NCBI GenBank assembly: GCA_963281255.1
Contig: OY725502.1
Span: 1,674,001 to 1,738,000 of the forward strand
From: Aphrocallistes beatrix
Taxonomy: Eukaryota > Porifera > Hexactinellida > Sceptrulophora > Aphrocallistidae
Length of the DNA stretch: 64,000 nt
Direction of reading: 5' to 3'
The notes under the pieces were generated by a model. That model saw only the letters and a list, made by a program, of their open reading frames with translations, was not told the DNA's origin and made no database searches. A program made the position numbers and the translations under genes. Below, in pieces: positions 20,109 through 31,614 of the stretch. The stretch's first letter is position 1. Each line of letters starts with the position of its first letter.

Positions 20109-20978
20109 ATGGTCTCAACCAGTACGAGTGTCAGTTCTGAGGCTGAGATGTCTCTCGTGATGGACTATGATAGCAGCGCAGTTCCACTCGTGAATGTGGG
20201 AGGCTCAGGCAGTGGAGACGGAGAGTTTAGTTTCCCTTATGGAGTTGCTGTGCATTGTGAAACCGGAAATATTTATGTCTGCGATCAAGGGAACAATAGA
20301 GTGCAGGTCTTGGACAAAGAAGGCAAGCTATTATTTAAATTTGGAGATACGGATGGATTTGGGAAGATGAAATCTCCCACCTGCATTACCCTCAGAGATC
20401 ACAGAGTGTTCGTGAGTCAGAGTAACGGTGGATGTGTGCTAGTGTTTGATCTGATAGGGACCTATATAACTCAGGTTGGAATGAAAGGGTTTGGAAACGG
20501 ACAGTTCACTACTCCTCTTGGTGTTACGTTTAATAGGGCCAATGGAGAGATGTATGTGTGTGATGTTGGCAATCACCGAGTGCAGATATTCTCAAAGGAA
20601 TACTCCTTCCTATCTCAGTTCGGACACGGCATAGTGAAATACCCACGAGATGTCCAAATAACTCAAACATACATTTGTGTGTTGGCGGTAGAGAATCCTT
20701 TCGTATTTCTTTTTGATTTCAACTACGCTCGTATTCTACAGAATATCTCCCAGTCAGTTAGCAAACACTTGGGTTGCCCTTACGGAATCTGTATTGACGG
20801 AGCTGGGAGGTACATTATTTCTGACCATAACAAGAATGGAGTTTATGTTTTTGATTCAGAAGGAGACTATCTCTTCCACTTAAAAGATGACAGTATTCAA
20901 CAGCCTTCTGGAGTAGCGATAGACGCAAATGGAAGAATCGTTCTTGTTTCTTACAAACCTTGTCTTCTGGTCTTCTAG
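20109..20978 (+). CDS. NHL-repeat six-bladed beta-propeller protein
   Basis: I chose ATG 20109, one codon inside the open frame (the preceding codon is GTG). The 289-residue product consists almost wholly of six NHL-type blades. Clear examples are FPYGVAVHCETGNIYVCDQG with NNRVQVLD, TPLGVTFNRANGEMYVCDVG with NHRVQIF, and CPYGICIDGAGRYIISDHNK. NHL propellers bind RNA or protein and usually form the C-terminal half of TRIM-NHL proteins. Here the RING, B-box and coiled coil are absent and the frame is intronless. It is either a stand-alone propeller or the terminal exon of a longer gene. TRIM-type coiled coils without propellers occur at 37-48 kb of this window. Confidence 0.85.
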   Translation: MVSTSTSVSSEAEMSLVMDYDSSAVPLVNVGGSGSGDGEFSFPYGVAVHCETGNIYVCDQGNNRVQVLDKEGKLLFKFGDTDGFGKMKSPTCITLRDHRVFVSQSNGGCVLVFDLIGTYITQVGMKGFGNGQFTTPLGVTFNRANGEMYVCDVGNHRVQIFSKEYSFLSQFGHGIVKYPRDVQITQTYICVLAVENPFVFLFDFNYARILQNISQSVSKHLGCPYGICIDGAGRYIISDHNKNGVYVFDSEGDYLFHLKDDSIQQPSGVAIDANGRIVLVSYKPCLLVF

Positions 20979-22346
20979 AATTTCTCTTTTTATCGTAAGC
21001 AGAATTATTTTAATCTATTCAACTCGAACAAAGTAAATTTCACGCATTCATCAATATCTTATATGTACAAGGTGACCCAAAAGTTATGTTACAAACTTTA
21101 TTGCAGTGTTTCTTAACCTTTTTAGACTTCCGCACCCCTTCAGCTTTCGAAATCGAATCTCGCACCCCCTTTTTAATATAAAGGTGCGTCATTTCGCCTA
21201 TTCAATAAAATGCATTGATTTACACATTATATGATTTGGGCATGCCTAATTTCCGGGACGGATCCCGTTCCGTCCCGGAAATTAGGTATCTAGATCTTCC
21301 GGGGCGGTCCCGTCCCGTCCCGGAAATTAGGCATGCCCATATGATTTTGAAAAAGCACTTCCAAGAATTCAATAAAAAGTGCTAAAGCTAAACAATGCAC
21401 TTCATTGAGTAGGCAAAATGGAACAAATTTGTTATTACTTAGTAAATCTTATATATTAAAACTATCTATACTTGAGCTTATTAGGAAATTTGCCTCGGAG
21501 AAAAAAGATCTAACAAGAACGAAATAAGAATAATACCGAAAATATTTCTGGAAGTAAGAATATAATTACGACCTGAATGCCGCGATGTAAGAATAAGAAC
21601 AAGGAATCCAGGGTTAAACGGAGCTTAATAAGCACCGTGTCCCGACAAATCAGCCTTTTAAGTAAGAATAGGGGATATGTGGAAGAATTGGCTTGATACA
21701 GAAGATCCAGCAGGATGTAAGAAATCAAATACCGCGACATTAGGCATTTTAGGACGAGATTTATTAAGTATCCATGGTTTCAAGGCTTTTGGATGGGATC
21801 AGGACATGGGATGACATATACCCATTCGTGTTGTAAGGAAGGGTTTTATCAAACTTGCTATGAATTCAATTGTCTAAACGAGTTGGAAATATGCAATATA
21901 ATCGACATTGTGAAGCGATCCGCCGTACCAATCCTATACCCTTATGTACAATAAAAGCCTTGTGTGTAATGTCATTAGATACCAGCTTTTAGTAGTGAGA
22001 GGACTTAGGCTCGAAATGAATTCTGAACTACTAATTTCACTTCACAAATTGAATGCAAATAATTTTACTTTTTTCAAAACTGAATTGGGAGTGAAATCCA
22101 CATTAGACATCGGTTACTCTTTTAATAACTACATGTAGCCATAAAATTGAAAGGGCATAGGAACAAATACTGTATATATTTTTGCGATTACTCATAATGC
22201 TAACTAACCTAAATGTATTATACTATTAGAAACATGATCGAGCAGATGTTTTCATAGCAACACCATAACCAGATTATCCCAACATTACGAAGCATTTAAA
22301 TACTCGTCACACAATGTGTTTATCACTTTAGAGTTAGAAATGTGTC
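20979..22346. other. Intergenic DNA with a palindrome and repeat fragments
   Basis: About 21237-21341 is a palindrome with ends GGGCATGCCTAATTTCCGGG and its inverse. Near 21067 CAAGGTGACCCAAAAGTTAT resembles a mariner end. About 21107-21190 resembles a hAT-type repeat start. Small frames in the stretch have no recognisable product. Confidence 0.4.
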
Positions 22347-23570
22347 CTAAGTCTCCTTCATCCATTTCTTGAGCAGTCCGATCCTCTCCCGTCTGCTCTC
22401 CGTCTTGTCCAGCTGCCCTCTGTACCTCTTGACGTCCGAGAGTACGGAGGAGGAGAGGAGCGGGAACTGGGAGCTCGGGGGGTGCGGGTCTTCTGAGAGG
22501 AGCGTGGAAGGGATGAGATGGATGGGGTTAGTGGGCTTAGGATTGATAACACGACCCGAATGGTTGAAACGCTCATCCTGCGAGTCGATACGCGGGAAGA
22601 GAGTATAGCTATTCGATGGAATTACAAATCACATTCTAAATAAACGCGTTGTCTCGCACAGAGAACAAAGCAATAGAGCGAGTACCTCGCGACGGAAGGG
22701 AAATCCTCCAGGTGGTAGGACTCTGAGTACCCGAACAGTCCGTAAGTGAACGCTATCGCCACACAAATCTGAGCCACGACCTCTCCCCCCTGGGACCTGA
22801 TGTCCAGTCTCCCCTGCAGCGGCGTGTCCCGGATGATGTCGTGCAGGTGGAGATAGAGCATGCCCAGCACCTCCTCCCCCTGCAGCAGCTGGACGGACAG
22901 CAGGTTGCAGCGGCTCAGTGCGGAGTGAGGCACCTCCACCTAGTCGAGAGAAAGGACGGATGGGGACACCAGTGTGTAGGAGCTCCTTTAGAGCAGTATT
23001 GCGGGTATGGACATAATAGAGGTAGCAAAAAAAATTCAGGCCCGTTGCGACTACTAGACAACTTTATTTATTACTGTGATCTCGTTAGTTATGTGAAAAA
23101 GCAACAATACTCTTCATGATCGGACTGTAGTATTGTACGTGTTTTTGATTCTAAAGAGTAAAAACTTCGATGTCATTTTTGATCATTTTTTTGTATTTCA
23201 GATTCTACCTATCGATCTACCTCAAACTATGGAATTTGAGCAAAATATTCTAGGGGCACTTTTTGCATAGTCCGAATTTCACGCATGATTTTAGATTTGA
23301 AAGACTATCCTACTTTTCACTCACCTGGAAATGGAATATTTTCTTAGTATTATCAGTGCCTATCTTGTTTCCTTCCTGGAAGCAGAGCGAAGTAGACTTC
23401 TTCTTCTCTGCGATGCACACGAGGAGAGCTGGCTCCTTCGGGAGCTCCAAGTAAGAGGGGAGGGAGCAGGAGAGGACGTTGATGGCGAGGATCCCCTCCG
23501 CTATCTTGTGTCTGGACTGCATGATCTCCTCCGAGTCAGTGGAGGAGGAGCTCAGTATTCGTCTCAGCAT
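22347..23570 (-). CDS. C2-like domain protein of unknown function, three exons
   Basis: The exons are 23570-23325, 22939-22686 and 22608-22347. The junctions are CAG/GTGAGT with CTAG and GAG/GTACTC with ATAG, phases agree, and the product is 253 residues. The first ATG follows a GTG in the open frame. Residues about 25-150 have the alternating strands of a C2 domain: ILAINVLSCSLPSYLELPKE, ALLVCIAEKKKS, then IFHFQVEVPHSALSRCNLLS and LYLHLHDII. The C-terminus is basic and helical (VKRYRGQLDKTESRRERIG). C2 domains often bind lipids, but no calcium-binding aspartate loops are evident. The family is not recognised. The exon structure is supported by good splice sites and an unbroken joined frame. 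Confidence 0.65.
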
Positions 23571-24174
23571 TCTCACCGCAGCGGTTCGTTAGCGTATGCG
23601 AGTTAGTTAGTGGAGACATCGTGTGTGTGCGCTATTTGCATAGGAAGAAAGGAAGCAGAGCAAAGAACTCCAGAAGTTCTATGCACATAATTAGTTTAGT
23701 AAGAATGAGATCTGATCTAATCAGAGCGATAGTTTGCATTTGTGTATGAATGCCAGCCGTCTCCATCACTCGGACCCCAGGGCCTACAGGCCTCGCTTTG
23801 GGTCAGATGTCCCGCGTCATTAATTATTAAATGCTAATAAGTGTTAGGTCTGGTTTATAGGCAAAGGCGCCAGCACAATTTTAGTTGCGGCAATTCCAGT
23901 CCATTCCGTGAGAGGGTTGCGGCACTCAATGCTAATTTGCGAAATTTTAGTGGGCACAGGCTTTGAGATTGCGGCCTAAGCCCCATGTGCCGCACCCTGG
24001 CTACAGGCCTGGAGGACATTATATCTGACCCTATTGCAGTTCTGTGTGCAAAACATTGACCTTAGTGCCACATACGAAAATACACTATCCCAATTAATTT
24101 AGCCTGAGATGAAAAGGTGGGATCACTTTCCTTTAATGTTATCACCATGCTTAATGGGAGTTAGAATGAACGTT
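23571..24174. other. Intergenic between the C2-like and SNF5 genes
   Basis: I see no gene, transposon ends or clear repeats. The two flanking genes lie on the same (minus) strand. Confidence 0.35.
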
Positions 24175-25317
24175 TTAGAAGGCTGGGTTGTTAGTGATCA
24201 GCCGTCTAATCCTCCTGGTGTTCCTGTCCTGGTCCCGCATCCTCTTCTCAATCTCCGCGTCCGTGAGTGCCTGCGTCACGGGACACCACTCCTCCGAGTC
24301 CTGCATGCTCCTGAACGGAGACTCGATCGCATTCCGCGCCTCGCTGAAGGGGTAGGTGCGGTAGTACCAGGACAGCTGCCCCCGGATGGAGTAGGCCACT
24401 GCGGTCATGAACTCCCCGCCCAGCCCCTTCTCCGCGCACAGACTCTTGGCGAACTCCTCCGGGCAGTTCTCGGGGTTGGACAGGTCCCACTCGAACTGGT
24501 CGCGCAGGCACATGTTCCCCACGTGGATGTTCAGATTGACCAGCACGCGCCGGTCGTCCTGCTCGCTGGCGATGTTCTCGGTCGGGTAGTGGTCGCACTG
24601 CGAGTGGATGGACTGCGCGATCAGGGAGCAGAAGGGGTGCAGAGGAATGTCCAGGTCGTCGCAGAGGATCTCAGCGAACTTCTCCGGAGTGAGCACCTTC
24701 TCGTGCTTGTTCCACACAAAGGTGTCGCGCACCCTCACCCCCTCGTGCTCCAGGTCCAGCCGCACCGGCACCAGCTGCTCGGCCTGCTCGGCCGCCAGCA
24801 GGTGTGCGCAGCTGCTCAGGTCGTCGAACGCGTTGGGGTAGGTGCGGACTCGGCGGGGGGTGGAGCGGGTGCGGCTGACTGCGGTGGGGCAGGGCACTGC
24901 GTCCAGGTGGAAGGACATGTTGGGCATGGAGGAGAGGAGGGAGGTGCCGCGCTTATTCTTGACGTGGTGCGTCTGCGTTACCTGCGGTTTCTCTAGCTGC
25001 ACTGCTTCATTCGGAGACACGAACTCGGATTCCGCTCCACTAATTATCTTCTCTATGTCGCAGACCTTGACTAGCGCTAGGTAGGGCGTGTGCACACTGT
25101 ACTCAAACCCTAGGTCCCTTAGCACCTTGCGCTCCTCCTGAGTAGCCCCTCGCTTCCACAGGTTGGGGTACCTCTTGTACAGAGTCCCTCTGAACAGCCT
25201 CAAGTAGTTGCTCACTTCTGAGCCGAGCATCAGCTCTCCCTCTTCAGGGTTCAGCACGAATGACTTTGGTTTCTGTCCATACAGATCGAATGCCATTTCT
25301 AACTGATTGGGATACAT
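24175..25317 (-). CDS. SMARCB1: SNF5/INI1 core subunit of the SWI/SNF chromatin remodeller
   Basis: The 380-residue frame from ATG 25317 is intronless and close in length to human SMARCB1 (385). Residues about 10-60 form the winged-helix DNA-binding domain (YGQKPKSFVLNPEEGE, SNYLRLFRGTLYKRYPNLW). The linker keeps FHLDAVPCPTA. Two SNF5 repeats follow: one with LVPVRLDLEHEGVRVRDTF and LCDDLDIPLHPF, one with LVNLNIHVGNMCLRDQFEWD and GLGGEFMTAVAYSIRGQLSW. The conserved basic C-terminal tail RDQDRNTRRIRRL contacts the nucleosome acidic patch in known complexes. All segments are present, so it should be functional. An intronless SMARCB1 is unusual for animals and may reflect general intron loss or a retrocopy. 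Confidence 0.95.
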   Translation of the reverse strand: MYPNQLEMAFDLYGQKPKSFVLNPEEGELMLGSEVSNYLRLFRGTLYKRYPNLWKRGATQEERKVLRDLGFEYSVHTPYLALVKVCDIEKIISGAESEFVSPNEAVQLEKPQVTQTHHVKNKRGTSLLSSMPNMSFHLDAVPCPTAVSRTRSTPRRVRTYPNAFDDLSSCAHLLAAEQAEQLVPVRLDLEHEGVRVRDTFVWNKHEKVLTPEKFAEILCDDLDIPLHPFCSLIAQSIHSQCDHYPTENIASEQDDRRVLVNLNIHVGNMCLRDQFEWDLSNPENCPEEFAKSLCAEKGLGGEFMTAVAYSIRGQLSWYYRTYPFSEARNAIESPFRSMQDSEEWCPVTQALTDAEIEKRMRDQDRNTRRIRRLITNNPAF

Positions 25318-26802
25318 ACAATTCGTGTGCAGGATTATATGCCGTGTAGCATTGATTTAATCATGTTGACGGGACCGTCATGAATTATTAATAAATCGAG
25401 GTCGTTACTAAATCGATGTTTTACACTGAGGTGGAACCCGGTTCTCCATTAATATATCACAAATTAAACAAATTGTATATACAGGGTGGCCGAACGAAAT
25501 TGAGACAAATATGCTTGCTTTAAAACAACCCTTAAATTTTGTCAGGTCCTTAATTTTTTTAGTTACTATAGACTTATCAACTACACTGCCTAAACAAAAG
25601 TATTCGTACACCCCATAATTCCCCATACAAATAGTTATAATACTGATTTATTTAGCGAGTCAAGGTATTTAATTGGTACGAGATATACTTAATTTGACTT
25701 CAAATTCGAATTCTCCACATTCAAATTACCCACTTTATAAGCTTTTAACTTAATTACTCTCCTTCAAAATTAAGTATTTTCGGCATTTGCTACCCTATGG
25801 CACATATCACGAGTTATCACCATTGTATATGATCATATATTGAAAATTACTATTCGCATGCGAACAAGCTACTATTCACATGCGAATATGCTATTATTCG
25901 CATATGCAAATAAGCAACAATTACGAATCAGATTCAAGGAACTGTTACACGAAAAATAGACACCCCCAGAATGGCTCCCCAGGTCCATATATTTCGCAAT
26001 ATTTGGACCCCCTTCGGAACTAATATTTCAGTGTTATCCTCGAAAATATATGGACCATCATTATACAAAGGTCAATTGTAATAGGAAAGTCGACCACGGG
26101 ACAATTTTAAGTGGATGCAATGTACAGGTGACCGCTATAAAAATTTGTTCAATAGAATATTGTAAAATCGGGATGTCCCGCCATGAACGGAATGGGTGGC
26201 GTGTATGGAAGGCTTTTCAGTTGTCATTAGTACAGTAAACAAATGCTCTCTGTGACTAATAGTGACTCTAGTCATGATTACGTCAGGGCCGTATTCTCGG
26301 GGTGAGGATTGGTAGGGTCTTTGGGCTAGGACTCAGGATTGGTATAGCCATTTTGGACAAATCGTATCATAGCTAATGAAGATAATAGCCTTCGGCTAAT
26401 TCATGTAAGGCAAAGGCCCTTCCAACCCGACCGGAGCCTACGCCTATGTCATTCTGTGGGAGGAGAACATTTTTGTGACATTTCCTTGAATATGATCCAT
26501 AATTGTAATTTATTCGCATATGCAAATACTAGACAGTAACTTGTTCACATGCGAATAGTAGTTTTTAATCCTCATAATTCTAGTATATTCTGTTGGTGGA
26601 ACGCAGCAACGCAACAATCAATAATTCACATACGTTTTACAATTAATTAAAACGTCAAATCTTGATAAGTAAAATATCTGAAAATTTCAGGCAGTATGCT
26701 TAATAACTGATTGAAAATGCCTGGAATTTTCAGGTACTATTATACATAATAATATCTGCTGAAATTATGATAACTGATTTGACGTTTTAACTGTAACATA
26801 TA

Positions 26803-26991
26803 CAGTCGACTCCGCTTAATAGGGTCACATCGGTCAGAGGGTATTTTGACCCGATTAAGCGGAGAACCCTATTAACCGAAAATATTTTTGTATTAGCTTC
26901 TATGTGTAAGAGCTATTCTGGTCCTACCAAAAGTGACCCGATTAAGCGGCTGACCCGATTAAACAGTGACCCAATTAAGGGGAGTCGACTG
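26803..26991. mobile_element. Pogo/Tigger-like MITE
   Basis: The inverted ends are CAGTCGACTCCGCTTAATAG and CAGTCGACTCCCCTTAATTG, flanked by TA. The interior repeats GACCCGATTAAGCGG several times. It has the look of a pogo-family non-autonomous element. A related one lies at 59588-59761. Confidence 0.75.
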
Positions 26992-28482
26992 TATATGCAA
27001 TTACAAATTGACTTGGCATCTCGTGTAGGAGTATGGAGTGCGAAAACACTAATTTCCTCATCATAGAATTTATCCTGAGTTGGTTAGCCCTTTGCAAGTC
27101 GATTAGTGCAGAGTGGAATTATTTTATCTGTTGAAATTCGATTTGGAGGTAACTTCAATCACCGAATGCTCCTTTTGCAAAATTGTCCCCTATTAAGACA
27201 ATCCTGCAAAAGGAATATCTGAATCGATATGACTTGTAGAATGTCTGAGGTATTCCTTAGAGATGGGTAGGCATCTTCTTTAAATAAGTTTAACCATCCA
27301 GTTAGCCAATGAGATACTCAGCGAGTAACCTATATAGGCAGGGGCGTAGTCCCAGGGGGGGACCGGGCCCACCAAAATGTTTTATAGTCCCCTAGATTTT
27401 CACTTTTTCCTCAGATCTTCACTTGTGCCCACCATATTTCATTTGCCCCCCCCCCCCCCCCCCCCTATTTTAGAACAGAGTTTCAAGCATTGCTTCCTTC
27501 ATCATTTGAGTTCAATCTCGCTTGGTTTCACTTCGTTCTCGAAAATTTATTCACTCAACTGATTCAGAACTTCTCTCTTTTTACATTGCACTTCTCAGCA
27601 TACAGTTTGAGAGCTTGCTTTCCCAATTCCTTCTTACTTTCCTCCTTTACCATACTTCCTACTAACTTTCTAAGCGCGATGTCGCATTGGTGTGTGATAC
27701 TCTTTTTGGTTGTCTTTTTAGTGAAAAAGTCAATTTGATTCATAACTCTTTGCAATAGTGTGGCAACTATGTGACACAATTTACAATTATCATTATTAAG
27801 TATCGTACGTGTAATTGAACTTTGGAGCAGTTCTAATGTCGCCATCTTTCTCTCCAAATCAATGATAATTTAGCTTCATCGATTCCCTTGGGAGAGCGAA
27901 ATGATGTCCTTTTTTCATCCTTACTCAATAATGAAAACTGAAATAATCTGGTTATTTGCTCCGAACGACAGAGTAGTTGGACAACACTTCTGGTATTAGG
28001 AAAATCTTGCATACATGCCAACCGTCCCGGGGGTTTTTTTCACTCTTCTCCTGAGCTAATTTTGACAAGTGTCCCGTTTTTACATGAAATCTCCCCATGT
28101 CCGTTTTTTGGGATTCTGTGTATAATACCTTTCTGATGCATCCCGCTTTTATCATCAGGTTGACATGTATGATCTTGACTAATGGCAACTACGTTAAGCT
28201 TAAGGTATTCGGGCAATTCTTTTGATGGACCCATAGAAATTCCGTCGAAGATAACGACAAAGGTTTATTTTTGCATTCGGGGCAGGAAAATCGTCACTGG
28301 ACATGTTCTCTGGACTTTTCAAAATGTGAACTTATCATACAGTTTCGAAAAGGCGATATGCAGAAGTAACACCCGTAAAAACCCTAGATCAACCGTTGAA
28401 ACTAGTTTCTAGCATATATTTTAGATCTATTCACTTTATGTACGATATATTGTATACATAAATAAATAAATAATTTATCATA
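26992..28482. other. Interior of the nested element, no supported gene
   Basis: A C-run of about 20 bases lies near 27450. About 28012-28170 has ends CATGCCAACCGTCCCG and GGTTGACATGTATG and is related to 45990-46190 and part of 55120-55160, so it is a dispersed repeat. Minus-strand frames at 27564-28021 have no recognisable domain. Confidence 0.4.
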
Positions 28483-28629
28483 CAGTTGCGGAAATAAAAT
28501 ATTCGGAATTATGTGTAATTACTACATGTGTAATTACACATGTAATTACATGTGAAATTACATGTGTAATTACATGTGTAATTTCACATGTAATTACACA
28601 TAATTCCGAATATTTTATTTCCGCAACTG
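28483..28629. mobile_element. 147-bp near-perfect palindromic MITE
   Basis: The two halves are inverted copies with outer ends CAGTTGCGGAAATAAAATAT. The centre is made of repeated TGTAATTACA/ACATGTGTAATT units. TA precedes it. The whole can fold into one long hairpin. It lies inside the inner element at 25584-29916. Confidence 0.8.
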
Positions 28630-28733
28630 TCGTTCAACCAAACCCAGACCTATAGCCATAAAGACAAACTATCTTTTGAGCAGTAGCAAATTTTAAGGTG
28701 TCAATATATATCTGCCAAAATTGTACATTCAGG

Positions 28734-29093
28734 CAAGGCTGGATTCGGTTAACCGGTTAACCGCCGTCGATCTCGGTTAACGGTTAAGAAAATATCAGAT
28801 CGGCTAGCCGATCTGCTTTATTTTCTAAATATTTACACTAATTCCATTGTTTTTCGACAGAGATTCATGAATATTACTTCTAAAAAATTAATAATATATT
28901 ATAATTTCTATTTTTAATCATATAGTATATTTCGAGACAACTGAAAATTATCAAATTAATCACTAGCAGGTTAAATATTAGTCTAAAAATCCATATTTCA
29001 ACCAATCAATATTAATATCGGTTAACCGGTTAACCGCCCTAGAGGAAACCAAAATAACCGAGCCCTAAAATCGGTTAACCAACCCCAGCCCTG
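28734..29093 (+). mobile_element. hAT-like MITE with GGTTAACC motifs, copy 1
   Basis: The ends are CAAGGCTGGATTCGGTTAAC and, inverted, CAGGGCTGGGGTTGGTTAAC. A 7-bp ATTCAGG repeats on both flanks. The subterminal regions carry multiple GGTTAACCGG units. An inverted copy lies at 63370-63732. Confidence 0.8.
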
Positions 29094-29961
29094 ATTCAGG
29101 AAATTCAATAGCATAGCTATGTCCCATACATTTGCTGATTTTACTGTATTTCTTGATATGTAGTACTCTATTGGATACGTCAGGGTTCTATCTGCAGGGG
29201 GGAAGCTTCCCCCCCCAATTTAACATCATAGATAGAACCTTGTACGTACTGTACTACCATGTACAGGGCTATCAACCTGAGGTCACGAAATCGTGAGATT
29301 AGGTTATTATACGCAGATAAGAACCTAATTTTTCAACTAACTTCCAACAATCCTCAAATATATGCAACAATCATTATCTACGTACTCAAGGATCATGATC
29401 TCCATACTCGCACTTAAGGGAGACCGATCATTTAAGAGTGGTCCATATATTTCAGTATAACTTTGAAATATTGGTTCCGAGGGGTCCAAATATTTCGAAT
29501 TGTAAGGACCGGGGGATACCTACCTAGAGCCTACGCCTATGTCATTCTGTGGGAGTCCAAAATCTTTGTGACATTTCCTTGAATATGATCCATAATTGTA
29601 ATTTATTTGCATATGCAAATAGTAGCTTGTTCGCATGCGAATAGTAGCTTGTTTGCATGCGAATAGTAGTTTTTAATACCTCATATGATGGCATAAGTGG
29701 TACGAGGTGGCACAGTCTGAGAATATTTAACCTTGTGAGAGATTAATCGAGTGGAAAGATCATAAAATGAGTAATTCGAATGTGGAGAATTTGAATTTGA
29801 AGTCAAATAAAGCGTATCTCTTACCAAATAAATACCTTGACTCGCTAAATAAATCAGTATTATAACTATTTGTATGGGAAATTATGGGGTGTACGAATAC
29901 TTTTGTTCAGACAGTGCATATTAGCTATAGAATTGAGAACATTGTCATTGTTTGAACAATA

Positions 29962-30989
29962 ATGAATGAATTGGAGAAGAGAAAAGTTGTTGAGACCTAT
30001 TTTCACAATGGACAAAGTGCGTCTCAAATTTGGAAGCTTGTAAAAGATCTCGGAATATCACGAGCCACAGTATACAGGCGCGTTAAAAAGTTCCAAAATG
30101 GCGGAAGTAGCGACAGGAAATTAGGTTCTGGGGGTGAACTGTCAAATAAGAACCATAGTGCGAAGAGAAAGATTGCTGATCGTCTGCGCCGGAATCCAGC
30201 TCAGTCAGTCAGAAAAATCGCGAGAGAGATCGGAATTCCAAAATCCACGGCTCAAGATATCCTCCGAAGGGACTTGAAACTGAGAGCAAGGAAGAAGGAA
30301 AAGAAACAAGCGCTCACAAGTCCCCAAAAGGCAAAAAGAGAGACAATTCTTTTCCACGATCGTTTTCTTATTCAGAGGCTTCTTTGGCCCTTCTTTGATG
30401 TAGACACGATCGTTTTGGCGATTAAGGGGCTGATCCATCAGGAAATATTTTTCATCGCTAAAAAGGACTTGTCTGTGCGAGTCGCTGTCCAACGATCGAA
30501 GAAGAGTTCTGGATCTAATAAATTTAGCCGAAAACTCATGGTCTGGGCAGGGGTAGCCTATAACCTAAAAACTGATCTGTGGTTTTCTTCAGGCAAGGAG
30601 AGACTGTGAATGCGGATCGGCCAAAGTGCAATTTTAGCTCCTTTCGTCGTTCCCCTTTGTCGTCAGCACAACCTCGTTTTCCAACAGGACTCCCCCCTTG
30701 CCACACGGCAACCAGAGTCGCAGAATTTTTGAGGACGGAAAATATCGATTTTTGGACGAAAGAAGATTGGCCGCCAAACTTCTCTGATCTCAATCCCCTT
30801 GACTACGGTATATGGGGTATGCTGGAGCAGGAGGTGTACCGTAAGCCACCAAAGAATTTGCAGGACCTGGAGAACAAAATTCGACGAGCTTGGGATAATT
30901 TAGATCTGTCCAAAGTGAACCGGTGCATTGATCGATTCAAGGGACGATTGCGACAATGTGAAGATGCAAAAGGCAGCCATTTCGAATGA
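29962..30989 (+). pseudogene. Broken mariner transposase with an inverted internal segment
   Basis: The N-terminus from ATG 29962 is a mariner-type paired helix-turn-helix region (SASQIWKLVKDLGISRATVY; SVRKIAREIGIPKSTAQDIL). The catalytic segment with LFSDEKYFLMDQPLNRQN then lies on the opposite strand, within about 30357-30493. KLMVWAGVAY follows on the plus strand at 30533. After a frame change, DFWTKEDWPPNFSDLNPLDY at about 30745-30805 supplies the last catalytic Asp region. The order and orientation are therefore broken by a micro-inversion of about 135 bp and at least one frameshift, and no active transposase can be made. Confidence 0.85.
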
Positions 30990-31529
30990 AAATGTTTTGT
31001 AGTAACCCATATAACTAGTTTTTGAAATGAGTCTAAACTCTACTTATCAATTTATGAAAACAAGCGCGCTTCGCGCTTGCTTGCGCTGCGCGGCTGGCGG
31101 ACACTTTGTGTCCGCCGGAGGCTCCCTTCGGTCGCCTGGAGTCACATTGGTTAATTATAAGGGAGATAACATCTCTAAATATGTCTGTCCTACTGTGCTA
31201 ATCGATATCACTCGAAAAATCACCAAATTTGTGAATTTAAAAATTTTTGATGCGTAATGATGACGTCATAACAAAGTGATGAGTCATATGTGAGGTATGT
31301 TAGTACACAGATTCTATTAAAATTTCAGCCTTCTATCTCCAATAATGGCTGAGTTATGCCCGAATAACTGTGTTGCTTAACTTTTAAAAATGTGACAATG
31401 ACGTCATAATTCCATGATGAGTCGACATTTTGCTCTGAACTCAGAACTTACTGGAGCCATAGCCAAAAGACTCCCACATGCCAAAAATCAGCTTTCTGAG
31501 CCCGGCAGTTTCTTCAATCAATTCGTTAC

Positions 31530-31614
<85 letters not shown>

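Larger units (their letters stand above)
25584..29916. mobile_element. Inner 4.3-kb element with Tc1-like ends and long inverted arms
   Basis: The left end CACTGCCTAAACAAAAGTAT and the inverted right end CACTGTCTGAACAAAAGTAT match. TA flanks the left side and CA, a likely mutated TA, the right. The inverted similarity continues inward for roughly 200 bp and reappears in patches to about 470 bp (CCATATATTTC segments, repeated TTCGCATGCGAA motifs). No transposase is recognised inside. It carries its own insertions at 26803-26991, 28483-28629 and 28734-29093. Confidence 0.7.

Noticed and set aside
22841-23119. Plus-strand frame across the C2-like gene
   Set aside because: The minus strand has three exons joined by good splice sites in phase; this frame crosses an intron and has no recognisable product.
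24109-24996. Long plus-strand frame (295 codons) opposite the SNF5 gene
   Set aside because: It lies antisense to a gene with unmistakable SNF5 motifs and has no domain of its own; G/C-rich coding DNA commonly leaves the opposite frame open.
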